In this document: positions 10,111 to 21,330 of the stretch, piece after piece
Layout: every line of letters starts with the position of its first letter
Position numbering within the stretch: the stretch's first letter is position 1
Origin: Agelaius tricolor
Taxonomy: Eukaryota; Chordata; Aves; Passeriformes; Icteridae
DNA length: 64,000 nucleotides
Assembly: GCA_023055355.1 (NCBI GenBank)
Contig: JALJCS010000001.1
Location: 78,160,881-78,224,880 of the forward strand
Reading direction: 5' to 3'
Program-made: the position numbers and the translations under genes
Notes under the pieces: generated by a model
Database searches by the model: none
What the model saw: the letters and a program-made list of their open reading frames with translations, nothing else
Told to the model about the DNA's origin: nothing

Positions 10111-13100
10111 GAGAAGCCGCTGCATTGGACAGCAGTGAAAAAGAAAGAAATAAAAATAAATTAAAAAAAAAAAGAAAAATAGAGAGTATTTTCTACGAAA
10201 CCAACCTGCCCAGGAGGGACGCACGTGGCCAAGAGTTGCTCTGTCCCTCGAGGCTGGAAGTGGGTGCCCCTCACCTCACTTCAGCCAGCCCAAGTTGCAC
10301 CTCTGCGGTCTGAGCTGATATCCTGGGCTTCCTTTTGCTGAGGAGAGAGGCATTTGCAGAGGGCTGTTCCTCTCGCCTGTTACACCTCCAATTTTAGGAC
10401 GGCATGAAGTGCCTTAAGGAAGTGCCTGTCTCTTGCCGTTTCCTAGATGTGAATTTGGAATTCTTGATGTTTGGCAGTAGGTGAGATGACTCTATCCACA
10501 TCTGGACAAAGTAGTAGTTGTGGGTTGTCCTCAGATAGCATGTCAGCCTAGATGTCTTAAGTAAAAAGATGAGTCTGTCTGGCAGTAGCAGTCCACTTCT
10601 TCCAAAAATGTATAAAATCTAAAAATCCGTCATCTGGAGTAGCTACTAACAATAGACGCTTTTGTACCTAATTTAGCATATTATGGAAATAGAACTCAGA
10701 AATTATTTGTTCATTTGACCACTCTTCCCCTTGTGAGGCCGAGTCAATGATGGGATTGTAACCTGGTCCTTCTGTGTTCTTAGTCTTGCTACATAACTGT
10801 GTGAACTTTTGAGAAGTGAGAATTTAAATATTTAAGACACTTCATGAAAAAAAAAATCTAATGGCATTCTTTGGTTCAGATGTGAATCATATTAAAGTAC
10901 CATTTTTAGCTGGAAGTAAATCTACTCATTTCTTTGCAGTGAAAATAGTTTTGTCATCTAGCCATAAGTATTTTTGCTTTCAGTGTTTATGGATAATATC
11001 TCTCTTTGCTGCTGTCCTTTTCCCAGTCAGTCTTCAGGTTTAGTTAACTGAGGACAATAATGCCATCACTTTATTCTCATTATAGAGAGACATTCGTCCT
11101 TAAAAATAGTGAATTTCAGTTTTTCGAGGTTCAAGCTGTATACCTGTGTTCATATGGATCAAATGCTGAAATTATTAGATAAAAGTGTTTCAATGATCCT
11201 TTTTTTTTTCCATTCGAATATTAATATAGCTGTCTTTCTAGAATGGCATCTTTTTGTTCTCATTATTTTTTTTAACATATGCAAAAGGCATCCCATCATA
11301 AATGGAGGAGAAAAAAAAAGACGTGTTTAGTGAAATTCAAAGATTGAAATCAGTTATTTTTTCACTGTGGCAGTTATACTAATCTATTGATCATTACAGA
11401 CTTCCCATGTTTCATAAACTCAGGGGTTGTAGCCTGAGACTCACAGGAATTAAGCTGTCTTGCAGCAGTTAAGGATGCAGCATTCATGGTCTGCAGAATC
11501 AGAAGGAAAATTTGAAAAAAAATAAATTAAAAATGAAGATTGTTTTCTAATACATGCTTTTTAAAGTTTCAGAGGACTAAACATAGCAGATGGATGTTAT
11601 TTGTCTCTAGAATTGTGTAAATACATTTCTAATGTTATTTGTCTCTAGAATTTGTAAATACATTTCTAGTGATTGTCAGAAATTGTATGTTCTTTTACAG
11701 CATGACCTTCACCAACTGCAACATTTTAAATTAAATTATGAGGACACTCTAATAGGTTTAGAGCTAAGGCTGTAAAACAGTGTTTAAATATTTTGATTTT
11801 TTTAAAATAACTGTTAATGTGTTTCATTTTTAAAGCTAGTCCAAGTTGAAAGCCATTTTCTGTAGACCTTGATTGACAGTTTCTGTTTTCTAAACACTTT
11901 ACATTTTTCCCGTTTAAAGTCTGCATCTTTTTAGGTTGCACTCGCACAGTTCACACTTCCCACGTTTGCCAATCATCAAGGCTATGTGGAGTAATTTTTA
12001 GATAGTTCTAAACAAACAAAACATTATTTCATCCTTTCCATGCAAAACAGTGGAGAACAGACTGCTTCAGCAAACTGCAGGTGCAGAAGGATGGAGTCTG
12101 GGTATAGGAAAGGCTCTGATCTTCAAAATAGGAGGAGTATCTCCTGCCAAATTTTAACCTTTTTTTTGGCAATCCCCTGTGGTTTTGCAAGTCTGCTCAA
12201 TGAGAGTATTCTGTCTCTTGTTGAAGCGCTCACAATCCCTTACAATTCACCTCTCTTCATGACCTCTATTCAACACACTTCCAGCACCCATTTCTTTGTT
12301 TCATTTCTGTTTTCTTTCTGTACACTGTCTCATCAGCGCTTTGTGCTCTACCACTACCCCTCAGGAAGAAATTTTCCCTCAGTTTCTCTTCAGTCACAGT
12401 TTTATGATAGTGTCAAGAAGTTGATTTAAAAAAAGAAAACACATACAAAAAAATCCTATCAACCAGCAAGCCCCAAAACTTTTATATAACTGTGATTAAA
12501 GGACACTGCTGGAGATGCCTCTTTTGTCTGAGCTAATTTGATTAATGAATTTATTATCTGCTTTAGATGTTTAACTTCTGAGTGCTTCCTTAGCAAAGCA
12601 GTGAGTGCAGGCTTGGCTGCTCTTAGATGGTGGCATTGGCAGTGCAGCACCACTCTGTTCACGCTCCCATTGACCAGCTTCAGCCTCATTAATTTGGGTC
12701 ATAATCTCTCCTTGCACCAGGACATGGGAATTTACAATCCTCCTAGAAAGAAACCCGATAACATCATCATCTCTGGCTCTGTCCTGGTCTACTCTGAGAG
12801 AGTGAATTTATATTTTTCCATTGCTATTTTCTTTTTGTGCCTTTTTCCATACTTGGCATTTTGTAACTGTTGCATTTATATTTAATTTAATACAGCGAAA
12901 ACCCTTGTATATGTGGCAAAATAGATAATCAGTAGCTTATTTTTTAAACCTTATTTTTTAAATGTTCTTTTCATCCTGCCTTGCACTGAGCTTTGGAGCC
13001 TTGGACCCCTGTTGCTAAAAGTGGAGCTGCAACCACCGTTGATTTTAATGAGTGGAGAACATTTGTGCAGAAAAATTTAGGAACACATGTTTCAAAAAAC

Positions 13101-13290
13101 AGCCAGAGATAAAAAAATTGATGATAAGGGTCGAAACTTTCCTATCTGTTCTGAACTTTAGATTGTAGAAATCTGTCCATTACAATCCTGTTAACATTGA
13201 ATCTCAGAGGCCCAAAAGCTCTTATCTATTTCAGGAACTCTACACTTGGTAGAAACTAAATACAGTTTCCATATCTAACTAGTCTGAGAG
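10111..13290. other. Upstream flank of LRATD1; no gene seen
   Basis: AT-rich sequence with short random frames only. It begins with an A-rich tract (10131-10190), then a moderately GC-rich piece (10200-10390) that could hold an alternative first exon. It contains the 38-bp tandem duplication at 11594-11668. Stretches such as 12535-12570 (TAATTTGATTAATGAATTTA) are rich in homeodomain-like motifs. Confidence 0.55.
11594..11668. repeat. 38-bp tandem duplication
   Basis: Copy 1 is 11594-11631 and copy 2 is 11632-11668. Both begin ATGTTATTTGTCTCTAGAA and end AAATACATTTCTA. They differ by a one-base deletion and neighbouring shift (ATTGTGTAAA against ATTTGTAAA), so the duplication is probably recent. 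Confidence 0.9.
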
Positions 13291-13652
13291 AGTTCTGAGG
13301 TTTTGGATGGGCTGAGGGAGCTGGGCCAGTTCAGCCTTGGGGTTACTCAGGGAGACTTCATCAGTGTCTATCAGTATCTGAAGGGAGGATGTCAAGGGGA
13401 TGGAGCAGCCTCTGCTTGGTGGTGCCAGGCAATAGGACAAGAGGCAAGGGCAGAAACTGATGCACAGGAAGTTCCACCTGAACATGAGGAAGAAATTCTT
13501 TACTGTGCTGGTGAGTAGACACTGGAACAGATTTCCCAGAGAGGCTGTGGAGTCTCCCTCACTGGAGATGTCCAAGAACTGTCTGCACACAAGCCTGTGC
13601 TCTGGGATAACCCTGCTTGAGCAGGGAGGTTGGACCAGATGACCCACTGTGG
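13290..13652 (+). mobile_element. CR1 LINE 3' fragment, sense
   Basis: Truncated CR1 3' region on the plus strand. Recognisable blocks are GGCTGAGGGAGCTGGG (13308 on), CAGTATCTGAAGGGAGG (13372 on), GAAATTCTTTACTGT (13490 on), CACTGGAACAG...CCCAGAGAGGCTGTGGA (13518-13551), and GGTTGGACCAGATGACC (13627 on) near the 3' end. No intact frame survives. The typical terminal octamer repeat is not clear after 13652, so the tail is eroded or belongs to a divergent subfamily. Confidence 0.85.
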
Positions 13653-16600
13653 TCCTTTCCAGATTTTGGCCCTTCAGCCTTGGACAGCTTTTGCCATTTT
13701 TATGCAGTGATGGTGAAATAAAAAATGTGAAACTCAAGATAACTGTAGTCACAGTTGTTCTTTTGCCTCTTTTCTGCTCTTCTACTAGCTTCTGGTGACT
13801 TCATGATTCTTGCATTCACAGGGTCACTTGTAAGTAGAATTGTCCAGGATGTGTTTTTCGGCCCTGAGGTACAGTATAACCACATAATTAATTGTCTGTT
13901 TGAATGTTCTGAACTCCAAAACCAAATAACTGTATCCAAACTACCTTTTAGGAATTATTCCTAATCCATTTTAATCCCTAAAATATATGGAAAAATAGTG
14001 TCTGACTTGTGCCAAAGCTTTTCAAAAGGCCGTGCTACCAATTAATTTTATGAATAATACTAATTTTACGAATAAAACTTCACTGATCCTTGGGCTGGGC
14101 CTGTGTAGTCAACTGCTTGGACTCTGCCCAGCTCCTTTCTATCAAATAACACTTTTAAGGACTCCAGACTTAATTTCTGATCAAGTGATACAACTAAAAA
14201 GATATAGCAATAGGGAAGATTTTGAGGAGGAATGAGAAGAAATACCTTTATTTAAAAGTGTTCATCTTTGGAAAGCTGTTATGTAGACAGAATCCCAAAT
14301 GGGGTAGTCACTTGTAAGTCCTCAGAGAGCAGCAGATCAGGGTGTTGGGCAGGGGGGCAGGGTTTGGGGAGCTGGAGTTGCACCCAGGTGCAGCCTCCCA
14401 GTGCCCTGGCAAGAGGAGAGGAGCAGGTGTGCTGGGCTGGGGCCAGAGGAGGCCAAGGTGGAGGAGGTCATGGCAGTGATGCAAGGCCATCCCAACTCAC
14501 AGCCTGGTCCAAGCGTAGCCCAGAGCTCTGATGCAGCTCCCAAGTCAGGGCCTGAAGCCCCCTCCTAGCTCCTCAAAACTCTTTCTCATTAACTTTGCTT
14601 TTCTTCTGGACATCTTATCCAAGGTTCATCTTGTCAGACCTGATCTTGAACAGAAAATAGCAGACCCTGAGGTAGTGATGGAAGAGTTTGTAGATCTTGC
14701 AGTCAGATCCCTGACAGTAGCATCATATTCATTCTTTTGAGTATGAAAGAAAAATAGCTGACGGACTAGATTTTCATTTAGATGTCTGTGTCTGTACACT
14801 AAATGGAAACTGAACTGAATTCATAGGCTTCTTTTCAGGGGGAAGGATGTTATAGCTTAAATTACTACTATAAGCAAAGAAGCCTTCCTCTTGATTACAA
14901 CAATATTCTTTATAAAATTTGGAAGAATTGGATGTTGATGACCATGATGAATTTAGATCAATTAACAGTGAATTTTATTTCTTGATCTATTTCCCAGATT
15001 ATGTCTTCCTCAAAGTTATTTTGAGTGCTTCAGAATGTCACCATTTTCATATAGAGACAGAAGAAACTAAACAAAAAACCAACAACAACATCAAAACCCC
15101 TTAAGCAGACATGACCATGGTCAGATAAAGAGAATTCACTTATTCATAGTAGAATATTACACTTAGGCAAAGCTTTTTTTTCTTTTTTAGGTTTGGGAAT
15201 GTAGTCTTAAAGTTCATACTATTTCCATAAATTTTACTTTATTTTTTGTCTGTGTTATGAAATAATATAAAATCTAGTCTAGCCTTGTGGGGAACCTAAC
15301 CAAGTGATTGTAGCCACAGAAGCAGTGGTTATGTGTTTGAAAGATCTTGGTAAAGCAAGCTTGATCTTAAATTTACTAGTTTAATCATATATAGCTCCAG
15401 GTAGATTTAGTATAAGAGAATTTTTATTATCTTATTTTTATTTCATATTTATTTAGCCCATTTGGGCTTGGGGTTTATTGGCTAGTTGGTTGGGTGTTTT
15501 TGTTTTTTTTTTTTTTTTTTTCAGTAAAGACACAGTTTCATATTATGTTTAATAATGAGTAAGAGGATTCAAATTGATTGCAAACTTTCACCCCATCTAC
15601 CTACTTCCTCAGCTTTTTTCATAGCTCATTCTGTGATCATGTAGTTACAGGGTGAGCTTGAATCCACAGCACTGCTATAACAAGATGTTGAATATCTGCC
15701 AGAAGAAAACATCTTTTTTAAAGGTGTTGGCACTCCAGAGCTGGTGCTCTGAAACTGAAACAGTCATGAATATTGTTCCCTTCTGAATATAGGATTTAGA
15801 CATGGCTTTAATAAAGGTGGTTACATTGTTCATTCTGTAAAAGGAGAATAATAATGGCAGTCTACTAGGAAAATTTCCACAGTCTCCTCCAGTTCTTGCT
15901 ACAAATAAATCTGAAATAAAAATGACATTGTAATGTTTGTACAGGGAAAAAATAGCTCTGGAAAGAAGTGAAACTTCAAAAAAATAAGCTGCTAGAAAAA
16001 AATATAAGTTTCAAAAAGGCTTGTAATTGTATTAAAATGCAATCTTGTTAGGTGGGCTCCTATCACATGGCGGATCAATATTTTGATGTCTTTCTTCAAT
16101 TAACATTTTGCAATTGCAGACAGAGTTTCCTAAATCAGTTTTAAAGATTGGAAACCTTTTCAGAAATATCAGACCATAAGGAATAAAGTTGTGGTTCTTC
16201 ACATAAATTACATTTTAAGTGTATGAATCTCCACTGATGATATGTTAACTTTGTCCCTAAATGGCTTAACAAGAAAGAGATAATAAATATATTTCCAAGT
16301 GCACACTAGTTACTTAATTATGATTATTTTATTATTAGCTCTTTCCCAAACTACTAAAAGAGAAAAGGCAAAATGTTTTCCTGAGTATGACATGACATTT
16401 TCTTGCATGTCCCCTTTAAAACTAGAGAGATTGTCCACTATACTTTCTTTTTTTTTCTTTTTTTTTTAATTGTAAAGCTGTACACAACCTAATATCTGTC
16501 TGCTTCTATTATAACAGGGTTATTTTCTTGAATTTTTCCATTTTCATATGTGTTTTGGGATCCTTTATTAAGTCATTGTTCTGTAACTGCATTCTATTAT

Positions 16601-19600
16601 AATTTCACTCATTTTTAATAATATGTATGATATTTCTGCTGCCCTGAAGGACTCCCATGAAAATTAAATGTTGAAATAAAATGAGCATCCAATGTTTCTT
16701 TTTATTAGGCTAGTTAATATTTTATATAATGTATTTTATCTTTGAGTCTTTCAATACCTGAAGTCAAAAATGACTTTCTAAATATTATAAGCACTTACAA
16801 ATACCCCTTGACTGAATAGCAAAGCAGAAATTCAATCTGTGTGACACTTGCTATTCATAAACATTTTGATATTCACTCTCATGGTTTATGCTGCCAGCTG
16901 AACCCTTTTGACTGAGTTACAGAACTAGATTCAGTAAGGGAATAACCTTCCTATATATGAAAACCTTTTGAAGGGAGCTTCTATTTTTCTTTTTCAAAGA
17001 CAGAGCCTAGTCCTGGAGACCTAAATCATTCAAGTTGCATATCAATTTTAGGGCCAGCATCATCCTGCCTACAACTAGAAAAGGCTGTCAGAGATACATG
17101 CACACAGTTTTCTTTGAATCCGGTGAGATTTCTGTCTGCATTTGAAGAAAGAATACAGTTGTGGATGCTTAGGAATGACAAATGCGTACAATTAGAATTC
17201 ATTCCATTTACTGAGGTATATAAGTACGGAATAAATTCATTGAGATTGCAAGGTGATGCCATTAAAAATAAGTTTCTGCTCAACAAAAATTGAGTAGCCC
17301 AAATTTGTAATTTCAATACTATTTCCAGTAGTAATTTCCAAGCTACATTTTCCCAGTCTCCAAACAATCTTGGGTCCATTGGGTTGTGTCTATTCATGTA
17401 TACAATTCTTTCACCTAGAAGTCTGTCTCAGCTAATTGGCTTACAGGTGAACCCTGTTGTCTTCATACTCTTTTTTTTTTTGCTGATTGTGTGCATACAA
17501 AACTATTGTTTAGAGAAGGATTTTTTAGAGTTGTAGCATACTAAACTGTAACCAGTTACTTTATGTATAATACATAAATGAGTGTAGACTACAGCTCATT
17601 TTACTTAGCTGTGTTGTTCTTTCAATAATAATGGAAGAAAAAAGCCATGAAAAATTTATGTTTATCCCTAAGTTTAGAAGATGCAGCATGATTTGAACAT
17701 GATCTGGACAAGTTGCATAAGGTATGACAGTAGTACCTTAACTTCTTCCTTCCCCCTTTAAAAAAAGCAGAAATAAATTTGATATTATTAGAGAAAAATT
17801 CTGACTGAAAGAAAAGAAAAAAATATCTGACTTGAGACAAGACTGGTTTTCTAGCAGTTTGTTTTACTCTTAGCTGTGGTAAAAATTCTTTTAGTGACCC
17901 TGGTCACATCACTAAGACTTAGGCTGGTGCCATCAATTATTGTTTAAAGAACTAGAAGCACTTTTCTGTTTAAAACATGGGCATATTACTCATCTTAGGT
18001 GTCAGAATTCTGGGTTTAGTTCCTCATGTAGCCACAGTGATTTAAAATTCTGTCATTCAGTTTAAGTGTGTCCATATTAGTTAAGACACTCTACAAGATA
18101 TTTGGCTATTCTCCAGTTACCAGGTTGTAACGGCCTTTGTTGAGAAAATTATTCAAAGAAACATGAGCAAAGCTTCTAACTGAGAGAATAGAGTACTCAC
18201 ATGAGGGCAAAGGAACCTGGATTCCTATTTCTGTTCCCATAGTTCAAAGACCATTTAATGGAAATAGCCTTGAGATGAGAATGTTCATCCAAAAATAGGT
18301 GCTTCGATCTTTCCAGGTGTCATGGTTTCAGATTTTACTGCTGATTATGGATTGGGTGGTCAAATGCATCACAATTTGTGGCAGACATGTTTTAAAACTT
18401 CATGATTTCATGTTGTGCTCGGGCCTGAGGTGGATGGTTGGTGTTGCAGAGGAGCACAGAGGACGATCCCTGGGGATTTAGCAGGAGTTCACAGCAGGGC
18501 CCTGTTGATAGGTGCTGTGCTGCTTACATTCAGGAAACTTCAGGCATGCCTCTAATGAGAAGCACTAACCTCTTGTAAACTCAATCTACTATCTCTCCTG
18601 GGTTTAAGTGCCTCCAAGTTTAGGCGGCAGCTGTTGCTTTGCTTTTCAAATTACAGTTTCTGCCTAAACATCTCCATTTTCTCCAAATCCTTATTTAGAT
18701 GTTGAAATCTGTTATTGGCTCTATCCCTTAATCTCTGTTCTGTTTACCTTCTCCTATGTAAATGGGAAAATTCATGCTTCTTTCACCTCACAGAAGGAAT
18801 TCTGTGTTGCCTGATAGCAACTGCACAGGACAAGGGCTGTCTCCAGGGGAGTCATCTCTCCAGGGCAGGTATAAGTGAAATACAACAAACATGGGATGTG
18901 GGGTTACTGTCAAATGCAAATAAACTTCATACTTATTTCATTTCACTTTCCTGATCCTTAGACCATCATTGATGTTTTATATACAGTGCTATAGGAATTA
19001 TATTATTTTGGATGTCATCAAGTTTTTAGGGTAATAATCCATAGTAGAAATGAAATTCTGTGTGTGAAAGCATGGCCCATGCAGCCTCTGTGCTGTGTTT
19101 GCAGAGTATGAGAGGATTGCTAATGATAAAAGGCCTTTGAAGACTTTGATCCCTGGGATAAGCTTGTAGAGATTGTTGTTCTGTGGCCATTTCATGGGGA
19201 GATAATCACCTGAGGCTGAGATGGTAACCCATGTCCAGAATATGGTGAAATTCACAATTATACACCCCTGATATGGCCAGTGAGTCTTTTTAGCTCAGTT
19301 AAAAAAAAAAAAAAAGACAAGACAGCTTGTAAATTCTGAAGTTTTCCAAACTTTACCAGACATTAAAGTTCTCCCCCACCCCCCAAAAAATTAACCTATG
19401 AAAGTACAATTTTCTATTAAGTCAATGTTTTTGACCTGAAGGATGGGATTTTTTTAAATATGCATTTTTTATTGGAAAAAGGATATAGTTATATATGAAG
19501 CATAAGTAAGTGGAAAGTAAAATTTTCTTTTGAAAGATGAGGGTTTTTTTTTTCCTATTTAATTAAAATGAATAAATGCTAATGTCAAACCAAAATATTT

Positions 19601-20635
19601 AGATTCTGGAAAATGCTGAATATTTTTGAACTGAAAAGTTTTGCTGAATTTAACTTGGACTTGAAAAATGTTTTGTATGACTGATTAATATATTTCTTTA
19701 TACACAGATTATTTGCCAAAAGAAAAAAAAGTAGCTGTTTTAAATAAAACATCCTGACAGCAGCATGCCAGCTGGGTTTACGACTGGAGTCATACACAGT
19801 ATTGGACATATGAATACTTTTCCAGACCAGAAGCAGAGAATTCCTTGCAACCCCACAGATACCTGTACAGGGAAACTGGGCTTTGATAACCTCCCCACAC
19901 CAAATATGATTAAGCCTTATTATGTGTCTAGTTGAGGATTAGAGATAAATGAAGCTAATAAAGAGGAAAAAGTCTGAAAAGATCCAACTGTAATAAGTTG
20001 AACTGAAAATGGTGTAAATCACAAATGTTCATCTCAGCTTTAACTGGGCCCATGATTCTTAGTGCATAATTTATTTGACACATTATTTCTTTCTTGTCTT
20101 TTTTCCCCAGTTCTGTTCACAAATAGCTTATGAGAAAATATATTTTTATCAAATATATAATTGAGTAAAATTTTTTTGTTGAATAATTTTCATTAAAAGA
20201 AATTGTGTCTTGTTTTCATATTCACTTTCTGGATTATTCCTTGTGCTCATGAGCAAAGGCTTGAAAAAGTACTTATAGTTTGGAAATGTTTCTGGCACAT
20301 AATTCAAACTCCTAAGTCCTCTTTGTAAATGAAACAGTGGGGATTTTCATGGTATCAGGATAACATCCCATCAGTACAAGATAGCTGGAAGAAAGCAAAT
20401 CACACCTAAAGGAGAGATAAACAATTATATTTTTTAAACAAAAATTTTTAATGCTTCTTAAAAAAAAAAAAAGAAAAAAAAGGGAGAGCAATGCAATCTA
20501 ATGCTCAATGTATTTTATGGAACAGGGTAATAAATTAATTGATTTCCATGTATTCCACTTCAGGATATTTATTATCTAATCTGCACCATTCCTGAGCAAT
20601 ATCTCTGTGAGTATTGCTCAATCATGAACAGTCTT
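13653..20635. other. Intergenic; no gene seen
   Basis: AT-rich, with short random frames. It contains a GC-rich patch at about 14330-14570, long T-runs at 15503-15521 and 16449-16468, and an A-run near 19302. A stretch at 16020-16140 with AATTAACATTTTGCAATTG is motif-rich but unassigned. I recognise no coding exon or RNA gene. Confidence 0.55.
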
Positions 20636-21330
20636 TCAAAGGTCTTTAGAATTCCAGAGTCCATAATCTCCCAGAAAATCTATTTCAGCACTTCACTATT
20701 CTTACCATTTTATTACTGCTTTATAATATTCTAATCCTAATTTTGAACATTTTTGCAGTCTAAACACATAATTTCTTGTTCTCTCTCTTAGGTCATGGAA
20801 AATAGTTTATTCCTTCTCTCCTACTTGCAACATTTATATATATTTGAAAAAATTCTGCTTTTAAGTTTTTTGTTTTTTCCTAGGTTAAAGAATCATAATT
20901 CATTCATGTTTTTCTTTCTCTCCAGTTATGTTTTCTAGAATCCCAGTTGTTCATCCTATTCCACTGAGCTCTCTTCAATTTGAAATCTTTCACAAACTGT
21001 GGTGTTCAAAATTGGAAAAAGAAACCCAGCTTGAACAGAGCAGAGTAGAACAGAAGAATTGTTTATAGGTTGTCTGACTATTTCTAACTTTTATTAGGGT
21101 CTATGCCTTTTTGTATCAGAGCAGCATTGTTAATTCACATTTTGATTGTCACCCAACTAATCCTTTTTCTGTAAAACTGTTGCATTATCAGGTAATTCCC
21201 CACATTTTTGTTACCGACCTTAAAATTTGAAAACTGTGAATCTTCTGAATTGTTACAACTTATTCCCCTGGTGATTATATTCAGAAATTCTTTCATCTTA
21301 GCAGAACTCTGTATCAGTAAGTCTTTTCTT
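20636..21330 (-). mobile_element. Old CR1/L3-type LINE fragment, antisense
   Basis: The plus strand reads as the complement of an old amniote CR1. Landmarks in the expected order are AAAATCTATTTCAGCACTTC (20675 on), AGTTTATTCCTTCTCTC (20803 on), CATATATATTTGAAAA-type (20832 on), TATGTTTTCTAGAATCCCAG (20927 on), GTGGTGTTCAAAATTGG (21000 on), CAGAGCAGAGTAGAACAGAAG (21036 on, near the recalled 'agagcagagtagagcggaa'), and GTAATTCCCCACATTTTTG (21192 on). It is heavily diverged, with no surviving frame. The order of blocks matches elements I recall from crocodilian and turtle genomes. Ends are approximate. Confidence 0.7.

Noticed and set aside
9098..10224. Long open frames on both strands in the CpG island (up to 344 codons)
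   Set aside because: High G+C removes stop codons. The translations are low-complexity Pro/Arg/Gly/Ala-rich and unlike any family I know.
18313..18490. TGTCATGGTTTCAG resembling an avian LTR start
   Set aside because: The following sequence does not continue to match, and no LTR end is found.
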